The notes under the pieces are model-generated. The model worked only from the letters and a program-made list of their open reading frames with translations, was not told the origin of the DNA and ran no database searches. Positions 32,982 through 49,871 of a DNA stretch of 64,000 nt are shown piece after piece; within the stretch, counting starts at the first letter, position 1, and each line of letters opens with the position of its first letter. Source of the DNA: Dryas octopetala (taxonomy: Eukaryota; Streptophyta; Magnoliopsida; Rosales; Rosaceae); contig OY992833.1 in NCBI GenBank assembly GCA_963921425.1, positions 26,522,698 through 26,586,697 of the forward strand, read 5' to 3'. Both the position numbers and the translations under genes were made by a program.

Positions 32982-35900
32982 ATGTTAGGCGAAGAAGAGA
33001 AGAGCCGGCTTGCCGGTACTACCCGGAAAACGTATTTGCGGTCGGTATCTTGGACCGACCGCTCACCTTCTAAACCCAATCCTTATCCGAGGCCGCAGCT
33101 GAATAGTAAAGTGAGGGCTTGCTTGCCTCCACTTCAGCCCCTTTCAATAGCCAAGAATACCGTTAAGGAGTGGCCACGGGCGGGCTCTGATGATCTTGGC
33201 ATATGGCCCCAACCCCAAACCCCAAGAGGGTCATTTAAACCCCTTCAGAATTTGAATCCAGAACAACCTGGAAGAGAATTTGAGTTTAAGAAGGATAAGC
33301 TGGCTTTTTTTGATAAAGAATGCTCGAGAATTGCTGATCATGTATACTTGGGAAGTGATGCTGTGGCTAAGAACCGCGACATTTTGAGGCAGAACGGGAT
33401 CACCCATGTGCTGAACTGTGTTGGGTTTGTTTCTCCTGAGTATTTCAAGAATGATCTTGTGTACAAGACACTTTGGTTGAAAGATAGCCCATCAGAGGAC
33501 ATCACGAGTATACTCTACGATGTATTTGATTATTTTGAAGATGTTCGAAAGCAAAAAGGGCGCGTTCTTGTGCATTGTTGTCAGGGAGTGTCTCGGTCAA
33601 CCTCTCTGGTCATTGCATATCTCATGTGGAGGGAGGGCCAGAGCTTTGAAGATGCATTTCAGTATGTGAAGGCAGCACGAGGGGTGACTAACCCGAATAT
33701 GGGTTTTGCTTGCCAACTTCTGCAGTGCCAGAAGCGGGTACATGCTGTGCCTGCAAGCCCAAATTCCATGTTAAGGATGTATCGGATGGCCCCACATTCA
33801 TCATATGATCCTCTTCATCTGGTGCCAAAGATGTTAAACCATCCAGGTGCACAAGGGCTGGATTCTCGTGGAGCATTCATTGTGCATGTTCCATCTGCTA
33901 TATATGTCTGGAGTGGAAAGGATTGCAACACAATGATGTCAGATAATGCAAGGGCAGCTGCCTTTCAGGTCATCCAGTATGAGAGGGCAAAGGGTCCAAT
34001 TGTGGACATCAGTGAAGGCGAAGAACCATTGAAATTTTGGGATTCTCTTTCCAGTGGGCTCTTAGCAGAAGATTGCAGCAAAGCGGATGTCAAAACGGAA
34101 GAAACTTTTTCTTCTGGAGGTGATAAGGTGGCTGCATCAACGTGTGTTCGGGTAGGTGAGGGGAAGGTTGCTGAATATGATTTGGATTTCGAGATTTTCT
34201 GTAAGGCACTTGCAGGTGGGGTTGTTCCACCTTTTTCAGTATCAAGTGCTGAATCAGAAACTTGCCTTCCTGCCAGAGAAAATGGATGGGGCAGATTACG
34301 GCAAAAGTTTGGTAGTGGAATTATGAAAGAATTGGTCATATCTTCTGAGCTGAACTGTAGCACTACCCCATCCAATGATGAATCGGATATGGTTGTGGAA
34401 ACTCATAAAGAAGCAGAAGACTCTGCTGCCCTGAATGAGCCTTCATCACCATTGTCAGGATCAAGCCATTTTCGTGGTTCACCAGATTCCTTTGAATGTT
34501 TTCCAGATAGCAGCCCATGTAGGATTAGGGATACTTTTAGAGAAGTCGAACATTCTCTTCCTCTTGCCGATCCATTGGTAACAACTCATTGTAGTTCACC
34601 GGATTCTTTTTCTTGTTTTCCTGACAGCAGTCTTAAGTTCGGCGCCAAATCCCCAACACTCTCACCTTCAACCTCTGATTACTCTAGTTCATTTAACTTT
34701 TCACCATCATCTTCTAATTGGTCGGACTTTTCATACCTGTCTTCTCAACAGCCTTCACCTTCTGGCTTGGATTCCATGGATCCATTTTCTATTAAGAATA
34801 CTTCTTTGGCTGATAACTCAAGTTTACTTTTTAAAGGATCTCCCTCTCCACCTGCAGAGGCATTTTCTTCTAATCGTACCTTGGAAGTGGCAAATACATG
34901 CTTGCCATGTAAAGGGATTTCCCCCTCTATTGCAGAGCGCAGGGGGAGTAATCCTCCACCTCGAATGTTGCTAGCCTCAGTTGATGAATTACCTCAAGTT
35001 CCGAGGAATTTGGAACGATCACAGTCTTTCTCCTTACCCGACTTAGGTGATGATGTGATGGACACTGATTGCAGCCAATCTGAAAATGAGAGCAACAGAG
35101 AAGAGCTAATGCTAGATGCGGACATTATTAACCCTAGAAATGAATTACAATGTGAAATGATCAGGCGAGCTACAGAAGTGATCAACCCAGTTTTGTACCA
35201 GTGGCCTTCTTTGAATAAAGTGGAGATGCATCAGTTTCGCAAACGTCATTCTAGATCAGCATATCTTTTGCTAGCTCCTGATGCGAGTGTAGGCGCAAAT
35301 AATCCTGGTATCTTATTTGTCTGGTTGGGACGTGAAGTTTTGCATGAGAAAGGGCAGAGTGGAACATGTGAGGATAATCATCTTCACTGGGAGACCATAG
35401 GACACAACTTCCTTGATCGTATGGGTTTGCCTATGAATACCCCTGTACAGGTAATTTACAATTTTTTCTTTGTTTTTTCTCTGTTTTTTATCATTACTTA
35501 GTTACTTCTATAATATCTAATCATTATTATTGTTAATGCACATCAGTGAATTAAACTAATTGTTTTATAACATTATAACATTATAACATGGCAAATAAAG
35601 CAGCTAAAATATCACAGAAGAAATCTCTACCAAGAAAATGATTAACTGATATTTAATTCTCTTAATTAGATTTTCTTTTTCCTTTTTTTTAAATAATTGT
35701 TTCTCCAATCCAATTGCACCAGGGCCCCCAATTGACCACGGTTCAGTACATCACAAAGTTTCTTCTAATGATTTTAGTTATTCACACCCTAATATGTCAA
35801 CCAGTAATTTGCTGACTTGCCTGTAGAGAAATTTAATATACTTGTTGGTTGTATCTACCTTTTTTATTTTTTCTCCCCCATTTTTAGTGGTGTGCGTGGA

Positions 35901-36478
35901 TGTGATGCACGTGGGGAAGTAAGTGTAAATAAAGCAGATTAGCAAGAACACCCAGTACCTATTCGGCTATTCCCATCAAGCAAGTCACTGTGATTTAAGT
36001 ATTTTTCATTCCAGGAATGCTGATTTGTGTTGAAGGGAAAAAGTAAATGATTGCTATCAACCTAATATATGGATGAGTACCCCCATTACCTAACATTGGG
36101 AATACATTGGAACCGGAACTTATTGATGCAAAAGCATTGGAAAATGTTTCTAGTTTTCAAAATCATGCTATAGTTACATGTAGCTTTTATCAGAAAGTAT
36201 GGCGAACTTCTAATACAGTTATGCTCAACTCTAGTATAGTTACACTGGTGAACAGTAACTCATTAGTTATTTAGTTGGTCTCTCGTTCTATTATTTGGTG
36301 CCTGCTGCTAATCAAGTTTCCTGAAACCATCTTTGTGATCAATTGTTTGTTTTGATTTGATGTGATTGTGAATATACATTCTAAAATGATATAGTGGTAT
36401 CTGCAGATAGTAAGAGAAGGTGAGGAGCCAGAGCAGTTCCTGATCCATCTCAGCTGTATATTAATACAGAATACATAG
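32982..36478 (+). CDS. MKP1: MAP kinase phosphatase MKP1
   Basis: Dual-specificity phosphatase that dephosphorylates MAP kinases (MPK6/MPK3 in Arabidopsis), restraining UV-B, wounding and defence signalling. Exon 1 32982-35450 (823 codons), exon 2 36407-36478 (IVREGEEPEQFL..., 23 residues and TAG); phase 0, GTAATT...CTGCAG intron; 846 residues. An N-terminal extension containing RKTYLRSVSWTDRSPSKP precedes the DSP domain (~113-255), with active site HCCQGVSRS 198-206 (Cys199, Arg205). A gelsolin-like segment follows (~288-350, including SAIYVWSGKDCNTMMSDNAR), then a long Ser/Pro-rich disordered region and a second conserved C-terminal block (VLYQWPSLNKVEMH onward). This order matches plant MKP1. 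Its 3' end faces coilin 657 bp away. Some annotations could miss exon 2, because exon 1 reads on through the donor for 16 codons. Confidence 0.95.
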
Positions 36479-37135
36479 GACGGCATTGTTAAGACAGGCA
36501 TTGGAATTATCAAGCTTCATAAAGGAGTTGGGTTCATGGTCTTTCAAGCTAATGGAAAGATGGGATGGGATCAGTTGCAGATTTTGGAAGGCAAGTCGAC
36601 ATCCCGGGCAGTGGTGTTTCTCATCTGCTTGTGCGATGTATGGGGGTGGTACAGAAAATATGTATAGAGAACAAATCTGCTTTACGTCAATAGGAATAAT
36701 TAGTAAATTTTTGTTTTCAGAGCAGATAAATGGTACCAATTGAAAATAAGTGAATAAAGTACATTTTTGTTCCCCTGTCCAGCACCGAAGGTGCTGCCAT
36801 TTAGATTGAAATGAAAGGCAAACTCATATTTTATCGACCTCAAATACCAGATCTCAGCTTTTGAGTTTGGAAAGGGAGTGAGATATGGAAGTTTGATAAA
36901 CATAAAAGTTGACCACCCAAAAGGCTGCTCTTACTTAACATTGGACAATTCAATACGCCAATGAAAATTGACCACCCACTATACAGTAAAATAGCTTTGA
37001 ATCTCACCAACGACATCGCATTACATACACGGATACACCCAAAGTCGTATTCTTTTACTTTTGTCAAAAGTTTACAAAATTTGGGATTCCATTTGATCTA
37101 ATCGAGGAACCACAGCAGACGCTTACCCAATGCTA
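36479..37135. other. Convergent 3' flanks of MKP1 and coilin
   Basis: Holds the 3' UTRs of both genes. No further coding exon is evident; ORFs here are shadows or chance. Confidence 0.5.
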
Positions 37136-40100
37136 TCAGGATAGCTCACTTTGTGCTCTTAAACGAGCAATTGTTGGACCCAATGCGCTACCTCTCAAGC
37201 CCCTATAGGACCACGAGCTCCTCACTGAACCCTCGTTTTTACTCCAACCATCCTCCTGAGACAGCTCTGCCTTCTTCGCACTCAATACCTGGCTGATTTC
37301 ATCCCATGTGCTTGCTTTTCCATTTTCTACAAATATAAACAAGAATGAGCAATAGATGTAAACAAAAGCATATTCAAATGCTTCGTACCCCAATAATAGT
37401 ACTCCTAGCATGGAAATCTAATTAGTACCTTGTGTGGCAGCATGAGTTTCCTTGTCATTGTTGAGCCTGAAACCTGATGCAGCATTTTGATCTCCAGTGA
37501 CTGCTTTGGCTGTGTTCAGGTTGCCATGCGTGACAATGCGGACATCAATAAGTGATGAATAATATATCTGCAAAGGATAAATACCTGTCAGATGCTAGCT
37601 ATCAAAGATAAGAAGCAGAAGTTCACGGCATCTGCTTGACAGATAAAAAAATGGTCATATATAACTAAATAATGGGTTGCTGGATGCCAAGAGTGGGCCA
37701 TCAATATAACTAGGCTATACAATAACCACGAGCCTTGCACAGAAACTTGAAAGTTTTTTCAGTCATTGGATAATCCATGGGATTAATATTTCATATAACA
37801 GTGGTGGAGTTTAGTACCTCTAGAAAGCCACACACACACACACACACCACATAAAAAGATGATAGCTCAAGTACCTCTAGAGAGCCATCTTCCCCATAAA
37901 GGGATGTATCTAGTTGTACATCAGGTTCCTCATCTGTCTCCTCCAAAACAATGGGATATTCTGGAACCTGTATCAGCACAATCTTATTTGATTGAGGGTC
38001 GTACTGTGACACTTTTCCAACCTACAGGAACAAGAATATCTTTTATGGTAAACTTTATATTCACAAAGAGTTAACAGAAATTTAAGAGAAGAGTCATACT
38101 CGGAAGGAGGAAAGTTCAGGGGTCCAGCACGATGATAATTCAATCAAACGATATGCAATTTCATCACCTTCCTGCAACACAGTAAAAGCAAATTAATATT
38201 TAAATTCCTTAATACTAACATAAACAAAACATAAAGGCTAAATGTGATTGGATACGAAAAGCATTTAATGGTATAATCTGGCCTTACATGAATTATGAAT
38301 ACATTCACTCCAAAAGTGGTCCAGAATATTTACTGCTCAAAAGACATTTAAGAAAGGATCCAGCACGAAAAAGGTGTGCTAGTCAGAATCCCACTGTCCA
38401 CAACTCTTATTTTTATAATATTTTTCATGATGAGGAAAACAGAATATTGATGCAAAGAAATGAAAAGAATGGAAGCGACAAACCTTGGGTAAAGTGGTAC
38501 AGAGCTCAAGCTTATTGAAGTCTATGGGACCATTTCTAAGAACATCTTTTTCAATGCCTCGTATTTCAGATGACTCTTGGTTCAGATCTTTTTGGTCACT
38601 CTTTTTAGAATGTGATGACTCTTTACCCCATTTTTGACCCTTCTTCTTGCAGGTTATTCCATTCCACTGAAAAGTTTCCTAAAACAGGACTTATGATGAT
38701 AAGTTTGGCATCAATTAATTCTGGGATCAAAACAGAGTGTAGCATAAAGAAATCTTAAACCCTGATAGATTAAGTCATGAATGTAAAACATAAAAGTCAG
38801 AAGAAATTAAGCATCAGTTGGTGTCTCCTAATGTAAGTCAATTAACAGACTCATCCAAGCCTCCAAACCATATATTATATTACTTCTGAGAAAAAATGAT
38901 TTATGTAGTTCCTGTAGCCCTACAGAAAGAAGCAAAGTCTATGATGGTTTTAAGAAACTGAAACATACCACTGGAATTTGATTATGCTGGATATCCTGAT
39001 CTGCATCCACTGGAAAAAGTACATACATCAGATAATTGGAGCAACAAGTTTCCCTTAATCTAGCATATGAACCCATAACAAGTAATTGAACTATATATTT
39101 TACCCATACACACCTTTTCCGAGGGGTTCAAAGCGAATGTGTCCTGGCCTAATTTCTACAGGAACAATGTCATCCTCTACATCACTGTTTGTGTTTGGTT
39201 GTTGATGTTCTTCAGGACATCTCTGATTATCTTTGCCAGATGATTGCTGATTATCCATTTTGAGTGATTGGCTCTGATGTAGCTGCAAAATGGAAGACTA
39301 CAGACAAGATTATCGCTTGAGGAACAAGCACTCCCTCTTGAAAAGACATAAATGTACTTCAGAGCACTAACTTATGATACCAAACCTCAAATTTGTACAA
39401 ACACACATAATATTCAGAATGGGACCTGAAATTTTTGTGAAAGATCTGCACTATTTTGATTTTTGAGTGTGCGTACACACAGAGGCACAAGTGGGAGCAA
39501 GTGTGTAAAAGAGAATATTGAACTCTTATCATTATAAACACCACATTACCTCTTCCTTTTCAGCTTTCATTTTTTCCCTCAACCATTTCCTTTTGGCCTT
39601 CTTACGCCGAGCACTTCTACTAGACAACTGACACAAAAAAGATTAAAGGATTTCAAAAATATAAACATAAACTTATAATTGGTATTAAAAATATGGTTTA
39701 CAAAGATTCATTTAACACCACCAGAATCTCCATATGAATCAGGAAATGCAACCACATTACAAAATGAAATCTGTGTCAATCATATGTCTTTGGCCAAGTT
39801 TTACTTCACGTATGGAAATGATTATAAAGTAAGAATACTCTGATACTTACAACTCTATGCAATATATATATATATATATATATATTTGAACCACTTATTA
39901 CAGACAGTGAGATGCAAACAACACATACAATACAGATAATGATGTTAACCAGTACCTTTTTACTACCTCCAGGCGTATCAGATGAAACCACACTCTTTAT
40001 TTCTTTCTCTTGAAGCTGACTGGACCTATAAAACAAAAATTAGGGAAAAAATGAGCAAATGGCAAGTAAGAGATGTTTACAGAAATTTGGCAACATAAAA

Positions 40101-41448
40101 TTCCAAACAATCATATTACCCCTCAAAGCATGATTACATGTTTCACCCAACCCAAGACTAAAGTATGACATATGAAGAAATTTTGCATTTTATTATCATA
40201 TACACAACAAGGCCACAAGTTACCTCTTTCCATTGGGAGTAGATTTACTTATGCCATTGGTTCTTTTATTAGTTTCTGAGGTGCTTGAATTATCCAGTTC
40301 ACCCTCTTCGGTAAATGACTTGTCTTTCTTGAAATGATTCTTTCCTGAACTCTTCTTCTTCTTCTCTTCTTGGATATCATCCTGAACGTCTTCTGGAAAA
40401 CCTGAACATTCTTCAGTTGTAGCTGATTTAGTTCTCTTCCTCCTGAAAAATATAAATAATAAAATTCATATAATCTCATAAACGGCAGAGCAAGAATTGA
40501 AAAACACATATTATTATATATTGTGAGGAAAGAATTAACCATGAATTTAACAATTAACCATTTTATTTTAAGCGCAATTTAACAATTAAAAATAGAGCTA
40601 ACAGTTATAGTCTTTAGATGAAAGCAATGTGTAAATCAACTCAAAACACGTGGAGCTTCTATATGCTAAACAATAGGTGATCTAAGCGCATGAAGTTGCA
40701 AATAATTAGAGAAATCGAGGAAATTACATACTTTGAGCTATGAAGTATGTTAGAAGACTTCCGTTTCTTGGAGTGCCTGTTTATATCAGAATCGGGCGCA
40801 TTTTTAACAGGCAATGCATCTTCCAATTGGTCAGGTTCATCCTCCTCCGAATCGCTTTCGTAGCCTCCGGTCTCCACTTCGAATTCCTCATTAGCCAGAA
40901 GCTTTATACCTGCATTCACAGGTTGCCTCTCCACAATTTCTTCTAGCTCAATGGAGTTCGTTCCATCTTCAACCATGGCAATTTCACACAATGTGCCCCG
41001 TTTCCTTTTCACACTATTTAAAGAAAAATAAATAAATAAAACCAAATAAAAAAATACAAATTTTAATGAATAAAATGAAAACTGACCTGATAATATCTTT
41101 ATCCTTGAAAATGCAGGTGGACTCAAAAGGTGGTAACACGAAGCCGTCCATCTACGAGAACATTGCAATTGCGTTAAATGGGAAAGGCTTACGGAAAATG
41201 TAATTTTTATTTATTTATTTGGAAAATCGGATGGTATTGAGGTGGGAAAGGCTTACGAAAATGAGGAGGCCATCGGGGCAAGAACCGTGGAGGTCGAAAA
41301 CGTGAAGGAGGTAGTCGGCGAGGTCTGAGATGGTGTGGTGGTGAGGTTTTAGGAGAACCCAGCTTCGCCTGAGCCCCTCCGTCCTCTGCGACTTGCTCAG
41401 AATGTGCCGCTCCTTGAATGCCACACGAAGCCTCACACTCTCCGTCAT
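37136..41448 (-). CDS. COILIN: Coilin (Cajal body scaffold)
   Basis: Organises Cajal bodies, where snRNPs mature. Thirteen exons (high to low): 41448-41257, 41151-41087, 41013-40732, 40442-40224, 40025-39956, 39627-39550, 39282-39114, 39009-38969, 38678-38484, 38171-38100, 38021-37875, 37567-37429, 37326-37136. All phases agree; 619 residues. N-terminal self-association domain starts MTESVRLRVAFKERHILSKS and continues MDGFVLPPFESTCIFKDKDI. Acidic GGYESDSEEDEPDQLED and Lys/Arg-rich nuclear-localisation-like segments (SKKRKSS, KKKKSSGKNHFKK, RRKKAKRKWLREK) follow. A Tudor-like C-terminal domain begins GDEIAYRLIELSSCWTPELS (~440-515). Start M7 of the open frame is chosen over MSDGFT because other plant coilins begin close to the VRLRVAF strand; the six extra residues are possible. 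A small copy of an exon-11 end (CCTCTAGA) lies beside a CA repeat at 37817. Confidence 0.92.
39862..39885. repeat. (AT)12 microsatellite
   Basis: Simple AT repeat inside a coilin intron, between the exons ending at 39956 and beginning at 39627. Confidence 0.8.
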
Positions 41449-43439
41449 CGTGAAACCGTCGGACAAAGAAAGAGCAAAGGAGTGAAAGGACCCCCAGCTT
41501 CTTAAACCCTCGGTGGGGGTTTCACTTTTCAGACCTCTGTTTGTACAGTAATTCAGTTGTTCTTACAGTGGTCCTGGGCCTGGGCCTAGATTGGTCAAAC
41601 GGGCTGAATCCATTTTGCTTGGGTCTATTCGTGTTTTGTTTTGTACTTATGCTGACCCATTTAATAATAGTGCCATACTCGTGGGTCAGGTCGTTAACAT
41701 CTAGACTTTACACAGTTTATAATCCTGTTGATTTATGCTCGTGCCGTGTTTTAAACGAGTTAACATAAACCCTTTTTCAGTTAAAAACTTATATTATTAT
41801 TTGGGAGGCGATTTTGGCATTTCACAAATTTATATTCATGCTCATTCTTGATTTTTATATTTTTAAATTATATTACTAATTAGTTTTTCTTATAATTAAT
41901 TACTAACATTTTCATTCTAAAAAATGTAATTTTTTTTGTTGTAAAGTTTTTTCTTAAATGAAGTAATTAATATTAAATAAGTTGTGTCTAATTCAAACCT
42001 ATTTCGTATTCATTCTCGTGTCATATTAGTTTAACATGTTTCGTGCTCGTTAGTTACGTGTTATGTACTTACAAGGCTCGTAAGGCTCGAGAATAATTAG
42101 GCAAGCACGACATGTCGGTCTAAAACTACTATGTCGTTTCTGGCTGCCTTATTGAAAAAAGAAAAATGGATGAAAGAGAGAATTGAAGGAATAAATATCA
42201 GCCACTTAACAACCACTACATCCTACAAGTCCGATATAGTGAGAGTGACCAATGCACAATGTATCAAATGGAGATGACCCCGAAAGCCTCATTATCTACC
42301 AAGAACTCAAAGTTTAAAGCTGCACCACATTTCCTGCACGAGCTTTATCCCTTGTCAATATGAGAAAAAGTCCAATAATCCATTTATAATTTTTCAGTGG
42401 CTCTGCTGCTGCCATTGCGTTCGTGTAGTGCCACATAATGTGATCGTCTCTCTTCCCGAACATACAATAGCGCTTCATATTTATACGTCACCCACACCCC
42501 AACTAGCACATTCCCATTTCCCAACTTGTGCGTGCGTCTCCCTCCCTTAGCAGAACAGAGCACACCTGGCTTTTCCTTGACTACCAAGGACTTCGCCGCC
42601 AGCCCTTTTCTCAGAGAGACCGACAGAAGCTCACAGGTAGCTATTGTATTTCATAGCTTATGTGAGTTTATATGTCGTTTTTCTTTTATGAGCTTTTTTT
42701 TTTTTTTTTTGGCGTCTTTGTTGACATCTGTGTGTTGAGCTTCTCGATAGAGTTTATGGGCTTTTTTCTTTTTTCTTTTTTTGTGGGTATGAGCTTGATT
42801 TGTTATAAAGATCTATGATCGTTGCCTCACTGGCTCCTCTGTAAATTAACTCTTTGGCTCTTTGCCCATTCTCATTTGTTTGCCCACCTGGGATGTCGTT
42901 GTTTTGGTAATTCTGAATAGAAAACATCTTTTTGTCAAGTTTTCTGGGCTTAATCTTCTGTTATATAATTGTTTAGACTTGGGATTTGATGTTTGTGATT
43001 GCGCTTGCTCTCTTTGCTTTATTTTAAAAGATAAATGTTGAGTGAGTTTTACAAATGCAGGTGTGATTTCGCGTTGTGTTGGATTTCTTATTATAATCAG
43101 ACTGACTCTTCAGTGAATTAGTTTAATTATTTATCTATAATTTATCTTTTGGCTAAATGACCCCTGTCATATTCAACTCATTGATACACAGTGACACTAA
43201 GAATAAACTATAAGCTAAAATTTTTTTGGTTAAATAATTAATGAGTTATGGGATTTAAGCTAATTGTTGAATGGTTAAATATTCAAATTGCCATCTCCAC
43301 ACTATATACTTCTAGATTTTTTTTTTTTTTTTACTCTTCTTGTCTTTAATTGTTGTCATTCTTATGACTTCCTCTAAAATCTTCAGGTTAGGAAGTGAGT
43401 GCATATAATTTCTATTATATTGAGGTAAAACTTACCATC
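41449..43439. promoter_or_regulatory. Divergent upstream region of coilin and the aminotransferase
   Basis: 2 kb between two divergent genes. The aminotransferase leader probably contains a 5' UTR intron, from the donor CACAG|GTAGCT near 42636 to the acceptor CTTCAG near 43385. Transcription start sites are not placed. Short ORFs such as 42526-42738 begin with non-ATG codons and are not genes. Confidence 0.45.
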
Positions 43440-47459
<4,020 letters not shown>

Positions 47460-49250
47460 ACATCCAGCTAGCGTACGTATGCTAGCTGTTCCATGTATAC
47501 CTTGCAAAACTGTGCTGTAAACTTCCTTCTCTCCAAAATTACTTTCCCTTCTTTACGTATTCGATGTCTCTAATCTATTTATATCTCTGCTATGGATCAT
47601 CTAATGTAAATTACCGTTCATTCGGGTCCATTTGCTTCTTCTTTTTTTCCTTGCTTAATTGTCAAGCAATATACGATTTATCTCCAAACCATTGGGAATT
47701 TGGGAAAGTGCATTTTGGTTCTTTATTTTTTGAGGTACTCCTACCAGCTAGATTTCCATGCACAGTTGCACTATCACTTTAAGAAATATAACTTTTCTCT
47801 TTTCCATGGAGTACTGTTTTGTGTTTGTAACAAGATATAAAGGTGTCCGTCCAGTTGTTCACGCCTGTTGAAAGCATTGTAGAATAGGAACTCTGACATC
47901 TACATCTACTTATATAGATCTTGATCTGGCCCACGATGAATTATGTGACTTCAATGAAGTCTGTATAAAAGCAACAAATATGAAACATGGAAAAGTAGAT
48001 TTTGGATTTGAAAGTGCTGTTTTTTTTCTCCTACCATTTCTTTCCCTTTATTTATTTATTTTTTTGTCATTAAAGTTGATGCATCTAATGATTATAATCG
48101 TATCTTATCAATATATTTGATTTAATCAGCCTCACTTATTATTTCATCAATAAGTGGCTCAATATCATAATGACATACTTATCTATAATTGATGTATTAA
48201 TGAAGATGCATGATCATGTCGTCATCATGAATATAGATTCACTGAATATGCTGATCTCGTTTTGGCATCTGATGAACTGTTGAGTAGAATTGAGTTTAAA
48301 TACAAACATTTTGTAGAGCTTTGTGAACATTCATATGAAACTACTATTTGGCTCACTACTAATCTCACTTATGCAAACATTTTTGTAAAAGGTTATCAAA
48401 TCTTATTTTCAAATAATCATATATTACATACCACAGTTGCCACCAAAAATTGTTTTAATACAACAATGAAGATTTCTCTCTAAATGCGAAAATTTCACAG
48501 AACATTTTTTGTTATGTTGGCATCTTGCCTGTACCTTTATAACAAATTGCATTATCCATGAAATAGTTTTATATCATTGATGTTTTACAATCTGATTTCA
48601 CCTTATTTAAGATATATAAGTCAACACTTGATTTGGTTTAATAATAATACTAGTGCTTTCAAATTTCCAATAAAAATAGTCTAATTTGCTCCCCTAAAAA
48701 TAAACAAAAAAGAAAGAGTGAGAATCGACTCGAGAGAACCACGGTAAAAATGGAAATGAAAAAACTCAAAAAGTGAAGGTCTATAAAAAAGGGGAATATT
48801 TGAGGACTGTTGGTGATCCCCAGACCCCAAATTTTGGCGCCAAAATCAAAGTCAATACCCCCTTCCCTGGTCAGTGCTGGATAGAGCAGCTATCTCCTGC
48901 CCGGCGGACCACCGCTGCTCCCGCAGACAAATACAATTGGGTCCCACCACGTGGACCCCACAGTCTTTGATGTGAGTGTGACACCGCGTCACTGCTGCCC
49001 GTCCGCGGTCAGCGATTTCCACGGGCACCCTCTCACATCCGTTTATGTATTTATTTAATTTTACTTTGCTTGCTTATGTCACGAGTTTCCTCGGGTTCTC
49101 TTCTCTCTCTCTGTGACTCTGATTGAGTGATTGGTATAAACAGAACCATCCAACATTACTCACTCTTCCTTTCACATTTAAAGCGTATCTTACTCTTTTC
49201 TGTGTCCTCTCACCTCTCACCTCTCACCTCACTCCTCACCAGTCACCACC

Positions 49251-49287
<37 letters not shown>

Positions 49288-49550
49288 GTCTTAACTTCCT
49301 TTAATTCCTTTCACTGAAACACAAACCAAACCAATTTAAATCCCTTTTCATCTTTTTAATTTCCCTTTACCTTTATCCTGTCTTTCCCTCTGGTTTCCTT
49401 TTATTCTCTTCTCACTTCTCTCATCGTCCCTTTACGCATAACCAAAAAACAAAGCAAAAAAACCCCATCTTTATTTATTCCGTATCCTTTATTCTCTGCT
49501 ATATTATCTCAGAGACTTTGCTTCTTCGGTCCAGAAACACAAAAAAACAA
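47460..49550. other. Intergenic and SMR promoter/leader
   Basis: AT-rich downstream of the aminotransferase. The segment 48130-48490 contains a weakly protein-like frame without a start (see rejected items). From ~48780 the sequence becomes GC/CT-rich; it includes a (CT)16 microsatellite at 49253-49284 in the probable SMR leader. Confidence 0.45.
49253..49284. repeat. (CT)16 microsatellite
   Basis: Uninterrupted CT dinucleotides in the probable 5' leader of the SMR gene, a common place for CT repeats in plant genes and likely polymorphic. Confidence 0.9.
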
Positions 49551-49871
49551 ATGGGCTTTTCTGGGAAGCCTCAGGCGGCGGTCGACGTAGGCTTGGATTC
49601 CGAGGCTAAAAAATGGGTTCTCGCCGGAATCCCATTACGGGGTCCGTTAAAGCCCATATACACGAACCCTGTTGATGACGTGGTGGAAGAAGAGTGTTCC
49701 AGCACTACTCCGACCGGCGAAGAAGCCAGAATTCCGACGAGGTTGACGTGCCCGGCTGCCCCGAGAAAAAGGAAGCCTGCTTCGAAATGCAATTATGGCG
49801 GCGTTAGGGAGTTCTTCAGTCCTCCGGACTTAGAAACTGTGTTTATACGCCATGTTGAAAGGGCTAATTGA
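49551..49871 (+). CDS. SIAMESE-related (SMR) cyclin-dependent kinase inhibitor
   Basis: Intronless gene for a 106-residue protein starting [20 protein letters not shown]. It has the SMR family signature: an acidic stretch ([19 protein letters not shown]), then the proline/basic core [14 protein letters not shown] and the C-terminal [16 protein letters not shown] proteins bind CDK-cyclin complexes and block mitosis or promote endoreduplication, often in response to stress or development. It looks closest to the SMR6-like branch from the N-terminus and the [13 protein letters not shown] ending, but that is from memory. The upstream open frame starts with TTG, so ATG 49551 is the start. Its CT-rich leader is typical of short, highly regulated plant genes. 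Confidence 0.9.
   Translation: MGFSGKPQAAVDVGLDSEAKKWVLAGIPLRGPLKPIYTNPVDDVVEEECSSTTPTGEEARIPTRLTCPAAPRKRKPASKCNYGGVREFFSPPDLETVFIRHVERAN

Noticed and set aside
42526..42738. ORF in the aminotransferase leader as a uORF
   Set aside because: It begins with TTG and crosses the probable 5' UTR intron donor.
48262..48483. 73-codon plus-strand frame with protein-like sequence
   Set aside because: It begins at TTG rather than ATG, has no recognisable domain, and no exon partner could be found. At best a decayed remnant.
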